From contig NZ_CALXSK010000001.1 in the NCBI RefSeq assembly GCF_944391105.1, positions 124,001-188,000 of the forward strand: 64,000 nucleotides of DNA. Direction: 5' to 3'. Shown here piece after piece: positions 1-8,115 of this stretch (position 1 is the first letter of the stretch; every line of letters begins with the position of its first letter). The notes under the pieces were generated by a model. The model was not told where the DNA came from. It did not search any database and saw only the letters and a list, made by a program, of their open reading frames with translations. The stretch comes from an uncultured Victivallis sp. (GTDB lineage: Bacteria > Verrucomicrobiota > Lentisphaeria > Victivallales > Victivallaceae). The position numbers were made by a program, and so were the translations under genes.

Positions 1-610
1 TGTGCATGTCGCCCGGCTCGAAGGCCGGATTCTCACCGCGCCGGACGCGCTCGATCGCCTCGGGAATCGCATGCGTGAACTGACGCGCGTCCTTCACACC
101 CGGAATCGTCCGCAGCGCGTCGGAGTGGCCCATGCTGAGTCCCCCCTTTTCGCCGAGTCCGTAAAATCCGTAGGCGCGCGCGCCGGGCACGAACGCCCCG
201 CCGAGCACGCGTTCAAGCGAAAAGATGCCCGGATCCCAGCCGGTCGAAATGACCGAAACATGGCCCGCCGCTTTCGCCGCCGCGTCGACCGAGGCGAAAT
301 ACTCCGGAATCCGGCTGTGGTTGTCGAAGCTGTCGACCGTGTTCACATACTTCGCGAACTCCGGTCCCTGCACCGGCAGATCGTTCTTCGAGCCGCCGCA
401 GAGAATCGCCACGTCGGGGCGGAACGCCTTCTGCCACCCTTCCACATCCGTGATCGCCATGACCGGGACGTCCGGCAGCTCCTTTTTCACGCGCTCCGGC
501 GAGCGGCTGACGACGCCGACGAGCTCCATATCGGGATTGCGGCCGAGCGCGAGCTTCACGCCGCGGCCGACGTTGCCGTATCCGACAATCATCACACGAA
601 TCTTTTCCAT
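1..610 (-). CDS. ddh: meso-diaminopimelate dehydrogenase, 3' end outside the window
   Basis: This gene encodes an NADP-dependent meso-diaminopimelate dehydrogenase, which makes meso-DAP from tetrahydrodipicolinate in one reductive step for lysine and peptidoglycan. About 203 residues are visible and the C-terminus lies beyond base 1. Translation from 610 begins MEKIRVMIVGYGNVGRG, a Rossmann glycine motif. It continues with TVDSFDNHSRIP, then ISTGWDPGIFS, and then a GHSDALRTIPGV segment; the last two are diagnostic of the DapDH family rather than of dapB. The start is set by AGGAGG at about 622-627. The gene is divergent from the acyl-CoA ligase gene, and no promoter could be assigned with confidence on the minus strand. 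Family identification is secure; completeness cannot be judged. Confidence 0.9.
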   Translation of the reverse strand, partial: MEKIRVMIVGYGNVGRGVKLALGRNPDMELVGVVSRSPERVKKELPDVPVMAITDVEGWQKAFRPDVAILCGGSKNDLPVQGPEFAKYVNTVDSFDNHSRIPEYFASVDAAAKAAGHVSVISTGWDPGIFSLERVLGGAFVPGARAYGFYGLGEKGGLSMGHSDALRTIPGVKDARQFTHAIPEAIERVRRGENPAFEPGDMH

Positions 611-736
611 AAAATCCAATCCTCCTGAAATTCGGTTCCGGTGAAAAATCCTTTTACAATACTCCGGCAACCTTTTTTTTTCAACAGAAACCTTCTTTTT
701 TTTCTGGAAAACCGATTCGAAAAAACCGGGAGAAGG

Positions 737-765
737 TTGCGTTTTGCCGTTGCCGGTGTTATAGT
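737..765 (+). promoter_or_regulatory. sigma70-type promoter for the acyl-CoA ligase/TadE operon
   Basis: TTGCGT (737-742) and TATAGT (760-765) are separated by 17 bases. The predicted transcript starts near 772 and leaves a leader of about 60 bases before the ATG at 831. Just upstream lie T-rich runs and an 8-base inverted repeat (GCAACCTT near 669, AAGGTTGC at 733-740) of unknown meaning. Confidence 0.55.
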
Positions 766-830
766 ATTTTTCAGAATCATATTGAAAATGCGGAACCAAT
801 CCGCGTCAACCTAATTTCATATTACAGAAA

Positions 831-2507
831 ATGATAAATAAGAAAAGCGAAACTCCGGTTGTCATTCCGCCATTTCCGGAGTCGTTTCCGGTGGAGGCCC
901 CCGAATACTTCAACTTCGGCTACGACGTCATCGACCGGTGGGCCGAGAAAGACCGCAACAAACTCGCCATGATCTGGCGCAACCAGAAGGGCGAGGAGAA
1001 ACGGTTCACGTTCCACGACCTCTCCCGCCTCTCGAACCAGGCGGCGAATCTGCTGTTGAAACACGGGATCACCCGCGGCGACCGCGTCATGATCATGCTT
1101 CCACGGCTGCCGGAGTGGTGGATCTTCTCTCTGGCGCTGATCAAGCTCGGCGCGATCCAGTGCCCTTCCCCGACGCTTCTGACGCCGCATGACCTTGAGT
1201 TCCGGGTCAAGTTCGGCAAGTTCAAAATGATCATCACCGATACCGAAAACGCCTATAAATTTGACGAAATCTACGATGAGTGCCCCGCGCTCGCCTCGCG
1301 GCTCCTCGTCGACGGCGAGCGGCCGAACTGGATCAGCTACCGCGCCGAAATCGCCGGACCCAATGCGAAACTTTCTCAACGCGAGGTCAAAAGCCCGGTC
1401 AAGATCCGCACGAAATCCGACATGCCGATGCTGCTCATCTTCACAAGCGGAACGAGCAAATATCCGAAGATGGTGCTGCACAACCACGCCTACGCGCTCG
1501 GCCACCGCGTCACGGCCGAACTCTGGCACGGACTCACTTCGAACGACCTGCACATGACCGTCTCCGACACCGGATGGGGGAAGAACCTCTGGGGCAATTA
1601 CTTCGGCCAGTGGATCGTCGGGTGCTGCATCTTCATCTACGACATCCGCGGGAAATTCCACGCGGACGAGCTTCTGCCGCTCATCGAAAAATATGAGATC
1701 ACAAGTTTCTGCGCCCCGCCGACGGTCTACCGGATGCTCACGCTCTCAGACCTCTCCCGCTTCGACTTCTCGGAGCTCAAGCACTGCACGACCGCGGGCG
1801 AACCCATGCAGACCGAAACCATCCGGCTCTGGAAGGAAAGCACCGGCCTTACCATCCGCGAAGCCTACGGCCAGACCGAAACCGTCTGCATGATCGGAAC
1901 CTTCCTCGGCATGAAAGTCAAACCCGGTTCGATGGGCGTACCCGCCCCCGGCTGGGATATCGAACTGCACGACGACGACGGCAACCCCGTTAAAAAAGGC
2001 GAGGACGGGCGCATTGCACTCTGCCTTGAACCACATCGGCCGGTCGGGCTTATGGTCGAATATCTCGACAAGCCCGAAGAGAATGCCGCCTCCTTCATCG
2101 GCGACTACTACTACACCGGCGACCGCGCCTACTGCGACGAGGACGGCTATTTCTGGTTCATCGGACGCAGCGACGACATCATCAAGAGCTCCGGTTACCG
2201 GATCAGCCCGTCGGAAGTCGAGGACGTGCTCGCGAAACATCCTGCCGTGCTCGAAGTCGCCGTCGTCGGAGCCCCGGATCCGCTGCGCGGGGCGAAAGTC
2301 AAGGCGTACATCGTATTGCGGCCCGACTTCGAAGCGACCGAAAGTCTCGTGCGCGAACTCCAGCAGTTCGTGAAACGCGAGACCGCCCCCTACAAGTATC
2401 CGCGCGAAATCGAATTTGTCGCGCACATGCCCAAGACCTTCTCCGGCAAGATCAAGCGCGATGTGCTCCGCCGTCACGCCCAGACCGGACAGAACTGGGA
2501 GGAATAA
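831..2507 (+). CDS. acyl-CoA synthetase (AMP-forming), medium-chain/acetyl-CoA ligase-like
   Basis: This is a 558-residue ANL-family ligase that would activate a carboxylic acid via an acyl-adenylate to its CoA thioester. The adenylation loop reads FTSGTSKYPKMV, where most relatives have a Gly in place of this Lys (TSGTTGxPK). The A5 region AYGQTE, the A7/A8 region YYTGDRAYCDEDGYFWFIGR and the C-terminal lysine motif PKTFSGKIKRD are intact. The length and the PKMVLHNHAYALGH segment suggest a medium-chain/acetyl-CoA ligase-like clade rather than 650-residue Acs. The substrate cannot be read from sequence. No clear Shine-Dalgarno precedes the ATG at 831. It is the first gene of a plus-strand run; the next gene starts 30 bases after its stop. 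Confidence 0.85.
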   Translation: MINKKSETPVVIPPFPESFPVEAPEYFNFGYDVIDRWAEKDRNKLAMIWRNQKGEEKRFTFHDLSRLSNQAANLLLKHGITRGDRVMIMLPRLPEWWIFSLALIKLGAIQCPSPTLLTPHDLEFRVKFGKFKMIITDTENAYKFDEIYDECPALASRLLVDGERPNWISYRAEIAGPNAKLSQREVKSPVKIRTKSDMPMLLIFTSGTSKYPKMVLHNHAYALGHRVTAELWHGLTSNDLHMTVSDTGWGKNLWGNYFGQWIVGCCIFIYDIRGKFHADELLPLIEKYEITSFCAPPTVYRMLTLSDLSRFDFSELKHCTTAGEPMQTETIRLWKESTGLTIREAYGQTETVCMIGTFLGMKVKPGSMGVPAPGWDIELHDDDGNPVKKGEDGRIALCLEPHRPVGLMVEYLDKPEENAASFIGDYYYTGDRAYCDEDGYFWFIGRSDDIIKSSGYRISPSEVEDVLAKHPAVLEVAVVGAPDPLRGAKVKAYIVLRPDFEATESLVRELQQFVKRETAPYKYPREIEFVAHMPKTFSGKIKRDVLRRHAQTGQNWEE

Positions 2508-2537
2508 CCTTTCCGGAAACCGGGAGAAAGAGGAGTC

Positions 2538-3059
2538 ATGACCGGAAATAAACGCCGCCGTTCCGGTGAACGCGGCGCGGCGATTTTCGAATCGGTCGCC
2601 GCGCTGCTGATTCTGTGTCTGCTCTTTTTCGGAATGCTGCAGATTTTCTACTGGTGCATCCAGCAGCAGTTCTGCGAATATGCCGCCTTCTACACGGCGA
2701 AGTCGGCGGCGCTCGGCTACCGGCCGAACTTCTGCATGCGCGCCGCGCGCGTAGCGGCGATCAGCATCTCCGGCAAACGACGCGGCAGCAGCAACGTCTC
2801 CGAAACACAGGGGGCGACGAACTACATGACCTCCGGCGACGCGAGCGGCATCTATTATGAGTACTGGTATCCGCAGAAGTCGAACGATCCGGAACTCTAT
2901 TTCACCGCAGGAACCGGAACCATCGCAAGCGGCACGGTGCGACTTCTGAACGCTCCGCTGCTCGGACCGGGCTTTGCCGCACTGCTCGGAATCGCGGACA
3001 ATCCGGAACCCTCCGGCAGCGTTCAGACCTACAACTATTCGCTGCTGTACATGGAGTGA
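2538..3059 (+). CDS. TadE-like pilin-type protein
   Basis: This is a 173-residue protein with a basic N-terminus and RGAAIFESVAALLILCLLF, the TadE-type signal in which a Glu begins a single hydrophobic segment (residues about 15-38). The rest is a predicted extracytoplasmic domain with no recognised enzyme motif. TadE/TadF/TadG proteins are minor pseudopilins of Flp/Tad systems, usually processed by a prepilin peptidase. AAAGAGGAG just before the ATG gives a good ribosome site. It is followed 7 bases later by a TadG-like gene. No tadA/B/C, cpaB or secretin gene is present nearby, so the secretion machinery must be elsewhere. Confidence 0.6.
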   Translation: MTGNKRRRSGERGAAIFESVAALLILCLLFFGMLQIFYWCIQQQFCEYAAFYTAKSAALGYRPNFCMRAARVAAISISGKRRGSSNVSETQGATNYMTSGDASGIYYEYWYPQKSNDPELYFTAGTGTIASGTVRLLNAPLLGPGFAALLGIADNPEPSGSVQTYNYSLLYME

Positions 3060-3066
3060 CGGGCAG

Positions 3067-5070
3067 ATGCTGTCGGGGAAACGCCATACGGGCCGCCGCG
3101 CCGGAGAGTCGGGACAGGTTCTGCTGACCGGGATCATCATGATGCTGATCCTGCTGCTCGGCATTCTGCTGATCTTCGATGTGCACAATGTGATCCGCGC
3201 GAAATACAAGGTCGAAACCGCCCATCAGGCCGCCGCGCTCGCGGGAGCCGAATGGCAGAAGGAGTCGCTGAACCTCATCGGTGAAATCAATCTCATCAAG
3301 GCGTGTGAAACCATGCTCGAACCGGACGATCCCTGGCCGGAATACCTCCCGGAAGCCGGGCTTGACGCGGAAGAACAACGGGAACGAGAACTGCTCTCCC
3401 GCGTCGGAATCCTGACTGAAATGCAGACCCGCATCTCATTCCTCGGACCGCTGGTCGGTTTCGCGGCCGCGCAGCAGGCGGCCAAGCAGAACGGGCTCAA
3501 CCCGGGCGGAGTGAGCCTCGACCTGTACCATCCGCAAAGCAAACCGCTGCAGGATTATGTTGACCTGCTCGATGAAAACCGCCGTTATCTCGACGTCGAG
3601 ACGGTCAACAACTTCAAGTGGCGCGAGCCCTACCGCAACATGGTGCAGAGCATTGTCGACCAGATGGTGGCGGTCTTTCCGAACGCGCGCGTCGCCGGCA
3701 ATCCGATCGTGGAACCGGCGGGGCTGGCCAGAAACGCGCTGTATGCGGAAATCCTTCAGCACCGGGCGGAAATCAAAGCCGCCGATCCCCCGGCCCAGAG
3801 CAGCTGGCTCGGCGAAATCTATCCCTTCGTCAAAGAGAAGACCGACGCGGATTATGAGGGCAGGTGGTGGAACATCGACTACGCGATGGCGGATTTCCCG
3901 AACGAGAGCGAAATCTTCACGCTCGGGGTGGAATTCAGCGCCGGAGGTTACGACGACGCGACTTACAACCTGATCCAGAGCACATTGCCGAACCATACCG
4001 TCTACCGTCCGGGAGAGATGCCTTCGCTGCGTTTCTGTCTCTACGACAACTTCTGGTATCCGGAGTACTACCGGCGGAACTACAGCAGTTACGACGACGA
4101 CCATTTCAGCTGGTGGTACGAGGCCGGCGTGCTGCGAAAGCCGGTCAAGCCGCAATATGTCTACGAAGGGCCCGCCGCCTACGCGGAGGGATCGGTGGTG
4201 CTGGATATGGTTTCGCGCTACGACTACGACTCCTCGCCCTCCGACGGGACGCGGCAGATGGCGCTCGACAAACGGTTCCGCCACAACGACTGGAAGAGCG
4301 ATGACGACGGCAACAACCTCTTCCGCCGTCGCATCGGCGCCAGGCGGACTTCGACCGCTTCGGGCGAGAACACCACCGATTACCGTCCCGGCGCGATCGC
4401 CAAGGTGCTCGGAGAACTCGACGGCGAACTCCCGCCGATCACCGTTCCGGTCATCCTGCCGGTGTTCGACAATACGACGCTCACGCCGACCTACATGCCG
4501 CTGCCCTACGGCTTCGGGGTGCTGCGGACTGCGAATTCGGCGCTCGACCGCTTCCTGAACTGGCTTTCGACCCAGGAGTCGCTCTTCGACTACACCGATT
4601 CCCCGCCGATCGGAACCGAAATCTATTTGCAGGCGCTGCAATATCTGACCGACGGCCCCGGATTCCGTTATTACGGCTGGAATCCGTCGTGGAATGCCGA
4701 CTCCTTCGATCGCGCCTACCGGGCACGGGCGGATCAGCTCTTCGACAACCGGAGCTTCGTCTATTCGCAGAGCAACCCGGACGGCGCCGGCTGGCTGCAG
4801 GAGCCGCAGATCTGCACGGTGTACACCTCCGCGGAACGGGGAATCAAGGAGGTGACCGACTATCTGAACGGCGGAGTCGCCAACCGCTTTTTCCGGTCGC
4901 CGGGAAGTTCGGAATATATCGTGGTCGACTCGACCGGCCACATCGTGACGAACGACGAACAGGATCCGACTGTGCTGTACAGCGTCGGCGGCGGAACCGG
5001 CGGCAGCGGCCCCGGATTCGGCGGATCTCAAAACAAGCCGGATACGCAGCCCGGCCCACCGAGGATCTGA
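3067..5070 (+). CDS. TadG-like pilus-assembly protein, large extracytoplasmic domain
   Basis: This is a 667-residue protein. The N-terminus has ESGQVLLTGIIMMLILLLG, a single TM anchor of the TadG N-terminal type, followed by HQAAALAGA, the small-residue stretch usual in this group. About 600 extracytoplasmic residues follow, rich in Tyr, Trp and Asp, with a Gly/Ser-rich tail (GGGTGGSGPGFGG). No von Willebrand A MIDAS motif (DxSxS) is evident, unlike classic TadG. I chose ATG 3067, 7 bases after the preceding stop; the frame stays open further upstream, but only as overlap with tadE. Function: putative minor pilin or surface component; substrate unknown. Confidence 0.55.
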   Translation: MLSGKRHTGRRAGESGQVLLTGIIMMLILLLGILLIFDVHNVIRAKYKVETAHQAAALAGAEWQKESLNLIGEINLIKACETMLEPDDPWPEYLPEAGLDAEEQRERELLSRVGILTEMQTRISFLGPLVGFAAAQQAAKQNGLNPGGVSLDLYHPQSKPLQDYVDLLDENRRYLDVETVNNFKWREPYRNMVQSIVDQMVAVFPNARVAGNPIVEPAGLARNALYAEILQHRAEIKAADPPAQSSWLGEIYPFVKEKTDADYEGRWWNIDYAMADFPNESEIFTLGVEFSAGGYDDATYNLIQSTLPNHTVYRPGEMPSLRFCLYDNFWYPEYYRRNYSSYDDDHFSWWYEAGVLRKPVKPQYVYEGPAAYAEGSVVLDMVSRYDYDSSPSDGTRQMALDKRFRHNDWKSDDDGNNLFRRRIGARRTSTASGENTTDYRPGAIAKVLGELDGELPPITVPVILPVFDNTTLTPTYMPLPYGFGVLRTANSALDRFLNWLSTQESLFDYTDSPPIGTEIYLQALQYLTDGPGFRYYGWNPSWNADSFDRAYRARADQLFDNRSFVYSQSNPDGAGWLQEPQICTVYTSAERGIKEVTDYLNGGVANRFFRSPGSSEYIVVDSTGHIVTNDEQDPTVLYSVGGGTGGSGPGFGGSQNKPDTQPGPPRI

Positions 5071-5072
5071 CG

Positions 5073-5747
5073 ATGAGAAGAAACAGCTTTTCCAGACGCT
5101 GCGCCGAATCCGGCCAGGCGATGCTCGAATTGACCGCGATGCTGGTCGGACTCATCGCCATGATGCTCGGCGTCATCTTCGTTGCGGGGCTTGCGCTCGC
5201 GGACAACCGCACGCTGCTCTCAGCAAAAGTCGCGGCGGAACGGGGCGCCCGGGTCGGAATCGAGCCGCGCACCGCCCTGACGGAGGTGTCCGGCTGGCAC
5301 TATACCCGGACCGATGTGGGGCCGGATTCCGATCTTGTCACACCGTTTTCGGCGGCGGATTACACGGTTCGTTCCCGGCTCGGGTCCTCCGTCGACAACG
5401 TGCAGTCCGCCGCTTCCGGGGAGATTCACTCGTCGGAAAACGCCGATTACGCCTACCGCTGGATGAGCCCGCGCACGTTTGATACGCGCTTCGAGTCAGA
5501 CTTCACGGGGAGCTTGTCGAACGCATACAACGCGGCCGATCTGGTTCAGGGGACCGGAAACTCCGCAATCGATCCGGTCAGCAACTTCGATTCGGGATAT
5601 CAGGAGAACGCCTCCGGCGCAATGCGGAACGCCTTCCACGAATGGTTCGGAATCCGGATCAACGACACGCTGCTCTACACCAGCCCGGCGAATCAGGTCT
5701 ACATGCCTGCCGCCGCCGATACAGAGCAGAAAGAGAGTGGATTATGA
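5073..5747 (+). CDS. TadE-like pilin-type protein (second copy)
   Basis: This is a 224-residue protein with ESGQAMLELTAMLVGLIAMM, again a Gly-Gln-x-x-x-Glu entry to one hydrophobic segment (residues about 13-42), then an extracytoplasmic domain with no recognised motif. It starts 2 bases after the TadG-like stop and ends in an ATGA overlap with the glycerate kinase gene, so all three pilin-type genes are translationally linked to metabolic genes downstream. The three proteins are likely to form one complex at the inner membrane or cell surface; this is inference from order and shared signals. Confidence 0.55.
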   Translation: MRRNSFSRRCAESGQAMLELTAMLVGLIAMMLGVIFVAGLALADNRTLLSAKVAAERGARVGIEPRTALTEVSGWHYTRTDVGPDSDLVTPFSAADYTVRSRLGSSVDNVQSAASGEIHSSENADYAYRWMSPRTFDTRFESDFTGSLSNAYNAADLVQGTGNSAIDPVSNFDSGYQENASGAMRNAFHEWFGIRINDTLLYTSPANQVYMPAAADTEQKESGL

Positions 5748-6853
5748 AGTGGATTCTCGCCCCCGACTCCTTCAAGAACTGTCTCCGGTCGCCGCAGGTA
5801 GCGGCGTATCTCGCCGAAGGGATCCGGGAAATTTCGCCAGGGGATACGATCATTGAGCTGCCGCTCGCGGACGGTGGAGAGGGGACGGTCGAGGCGGCCG
5901 CACGCGCCACCGGCGGGCGTCTGGAAGAGTGTCGCGTCAGCGGGCCGCTCGGAGAACCGGTCATGGCGCATCACGCGTTGCTCTCCTCCGGATGCGCACT
6001 CCTCGAACTGGCGGAAGCCGCCGGACTGGAACGGATACCGGAATCCGGGCGTGACCCGCTGCGGACCACGACCTTCGGGGTCGGCGAGCAACTGCGAAAC
6101 CTGCTCGACGCGGGAATCCGCAACTTCGTCATCGGCATCGGCGGAAGCGCGACCGTCGACGGAGGGATCGGGCTCTTTCAGGCGCTCGGCGGACTCTGCC
6201 GTGACGCGGCAGGGCGGGAGATTCCGGCAGGAGCGGGGGGTGGCGTTCTGGAACGCATCGCGTTTCTCGATGTCGCCGGGCTGCATCCGGGAGTAGCCAA
6301 ATCGGTCATCCGCATCGCTTCGGACGTGACCAATCCGCTCACCGGTCCGCGCGGAGCCGCCCGGATTTTCGCGCCGCAGAAAGGGGCCTCCCCCGCGGAA
6401 GTCGAACGGCTCGAACGCGGGCTGATCCGCTGGGCGGAACTCTGGAACGACCCGGGGGACTCTCCCGGCGACGGAGCGGCCGGCGGAGTCGGTTTTCTGC
6501 TGCGGAAACTCGGAGGGCGCATGGAGTCGGGCGCAGCGCTGCTGCTCGATCTCGCGCAGTTCGACCGCCATCTTGACGGAACCGACTGGGTCGTGACCGG
6601 AGAGGGGCGCACCGATTTCCAGAGTCTCGACGGAAAACTCTGCGCCGTCGTCGCAGCAAGAGCGGCGGCGAAGGGGGTTCGCACAATCCTCTGTTCCGGT
6701 TCGATCGAACCGGATTTCCGGGCCGCGTGTTTCGCGGGCTGTTTCTCCGTCGCCTCCGGCCCGGGAACGCTGGAGCAGGCATTTGAACAAACGCCGGAAA
6801 ATCTGCGCCGCATGGGACGCAGTCTCGCCGGAATTCTGAAAGGTCATCTATGA
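5744..6853 (+). CDS. glycerate kinase (GlxK/GarK family)
   Basis: This is a 369-residue glycerate kinase that phosphorylates D-glycerate with ATP to 2- or 3-phosphoglycerate. Family features seen: MKWILAPDSFKNCLRS at the N-terminus, PLADGGEGTVEA (the DGGEGT signature), VIGIGGSATVDGGIG, and VTGEGRTDFQSLDGK near the C-terminus. The length matches the family (about 370-380). ATG 5744 overlaps the previous stop as ATGA, and its own stop overlaps cinA as ATGA (6850-6853). The linkage to pilin-type genes is odd and has no obvious biochemical logic. Confidence 0.92.
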   Translation: MKWILAPDSFKNCLRSPQVAAYLAEGIREISPGDTIIELPLADGGEGTVEAAARATGGRLEECRVSGPLGEPVMAHHALLSSGCALLELAEAAGLERIPESGRDPLRTTTFGVGEQLRNLLDAGIRNFVIGIGGSATVDGGIGLFQALGGLCRDAAGREIPAGAGGGVLERIAFLDVAGLHPGVAKSVIRIASDVTNPLTGPRGAARIFAPQKGASPAEVERLERGLIRWAELWNDPGDSPGDGAAGGVGFLLRKLGGRMESGAALLLDLAQFDRHLDGTDWVVTGEGRTDFQSLDGKLCAVVAARAAAKGVRTILCSGSIEPDFRAACFAGCFSVASGPGTLEQAFEQTPENLRRMGRSLAGILKGHL

Positions 6854-8115
6854 GCATCGCCGTCATCACCACAGGAACTGAACTTCTCAAGGGAACCACC
6901 CTCAATACCAATCTCGCGTTTCTCGGCCGGGAACTCGGCTCGATCGGTCTTGCGATCCGCCTCGCGCTCACGGCCGGGGATCACGAGCGGGATCTTTATG
7001 CCGCCTTCTCGGAGGCGCTCGACAGCGCCGATACGCTGATCGTGACCGGAGGGCTCGGCCCCACCCGGGACGACATCACGCTTGACGCGACCGCCCGCTT
7101 TTTCGGCCTCGAACTTGCACCGCATCCGGAACTGGTGCAGAAGGTCACACAATTCTGGGGACTTCGCCACCGCGGGCGGGTTCCGAAACCGGTTCTGCGC
7201 CAGGCTCGCGCGCCGGAGGGAGCGGTCTTTCTGCCGAATCCGAACGGTTCCGCCACCGGCTACCGGATCGAAACCGTTTACGGCGGACGCACACGACGCA
7301 TCTATCTGCTGCCGGGGCCGCCGCGCGAATTCGAACCGATGGTGAAGGCGGCGCTGCTGCCGGAACTTGCAGCGACGCCGGAACAAACCGGACACGAGTA
7401 CACCCTCGGATTCCTCGCAGCCGGAGAACCGGAATTTCAACTTCAGGTGCGTCTGGAAGAGGCGCTCTCCTCCTTTCCGGTCGAACTCGCGTACTGCGCG
7501 ACTCCGTCGGGGACGCGGGTATTCGTCTCCGGCGCCGACCGGGAGCAGGTGCACAAAGCCGCGGAACTCGCCCGAACCCTCGCTGGACCGGCCCCCCTCC
7601 CCTTCGGAGAACTTGCGCTGCCGGCCCCGGTTCTCGCCGAACTCGAACGACGGAAGTGGCATCTCGTCACAGCGGAATCCTGCACCGGCGGCATGATCTC
7701 CGCCGCGTTGACCGCGATCCCCGGATCTTCAAGGAGCTACCTCGGCGGCGCGGTCGTGTACAGCAACGAACTCAAACATCGGCTGCTCGGCGTGCCCCGG
7801 GAGATCTTCAATTCGTTCGGCGCGGTCAGCGCCGAGTGCGCAACGGCGATGGTCGACGGAGCCGCGGAACAATTCGGAGCGGAGTGCGCCGTCGCCGTGA
7901 CCGGCATCGCGGGCCCCGCGAGCGACGACACCAACAAACCGGTCGGACTCGTCTACATCGGCGTCCGGGCCGGAGAAAAACGGATCGTGCAGGAATTCCA
8001 TTTCACCGGCGACCGCGACAGCGTACGGGAACGCAGCTGCGGGAACGCGCTTCTGATGCTCTATCGCCTACTCCATGAGGACGAGGTCGATACCGCTGCC
8101 GCTGCGGGACGGTAG
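6850..8115 (+). CDS. cinA: CinA family protein (nicotinamide-nucleotide amidohydrolase/pyrophosphatase)
   Basis: This is a 421-residue two-domain CinA protein. The N-terminal MoaB/MogA-like domain (about 1-170) carries TGTELLKGTTLNTN and TGGLGPTRDDIT. The C-terminal PncC domain (about 260-410) carries TAESCTGGMISAAL, YSNELKHRLLGV and VTGIAGPASDDTNKPVGLV. The family recycles pyridine nucleotides (NMN deamidation, ADP-ribose pyrophosphatase). It is the last gene of the run that begins at 831. Its final 16 codons overlap the 3' end of the opposing membrane protein gene by 48 bases, beyond the usual end of the PncC domain. Confidence 0.92.
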   Translation: MSIAVITTGTELLKGTTLNTNLAFLGRELGSIGLAIRLALTAGDHERDLYAAFSEALDSADTLIVTGGLGPTRDDITLDATARFFGLELAPHPELVQKVTQFWGLRHRGRVPKPVLRQARAPEGAVFLPNPNGSATGYRIETVYGGRTRRIYLLPGPPREFEPMVKAALLPELAATPEQTGHEYTLGFLAAGEPEFQLQVRLEEALSSFPVELAYCATPSGTRVFVSGADREQVHKAAELARTLAGPAPLPFGELALPAPVLAELERRKWHLVTAESCTGGMISAALTAIPGSSRSYLGGAVVYSNELKHRLLGVPREIFNSFGAVSAECATAMVDGAAEQFGAECAVAVTGIAGPASDDTNKPVGLVYIGVRAGEKRIVQEFHFTGDRDSVRERSCGNALLMLYRLLHEDEVDTAAAAGR

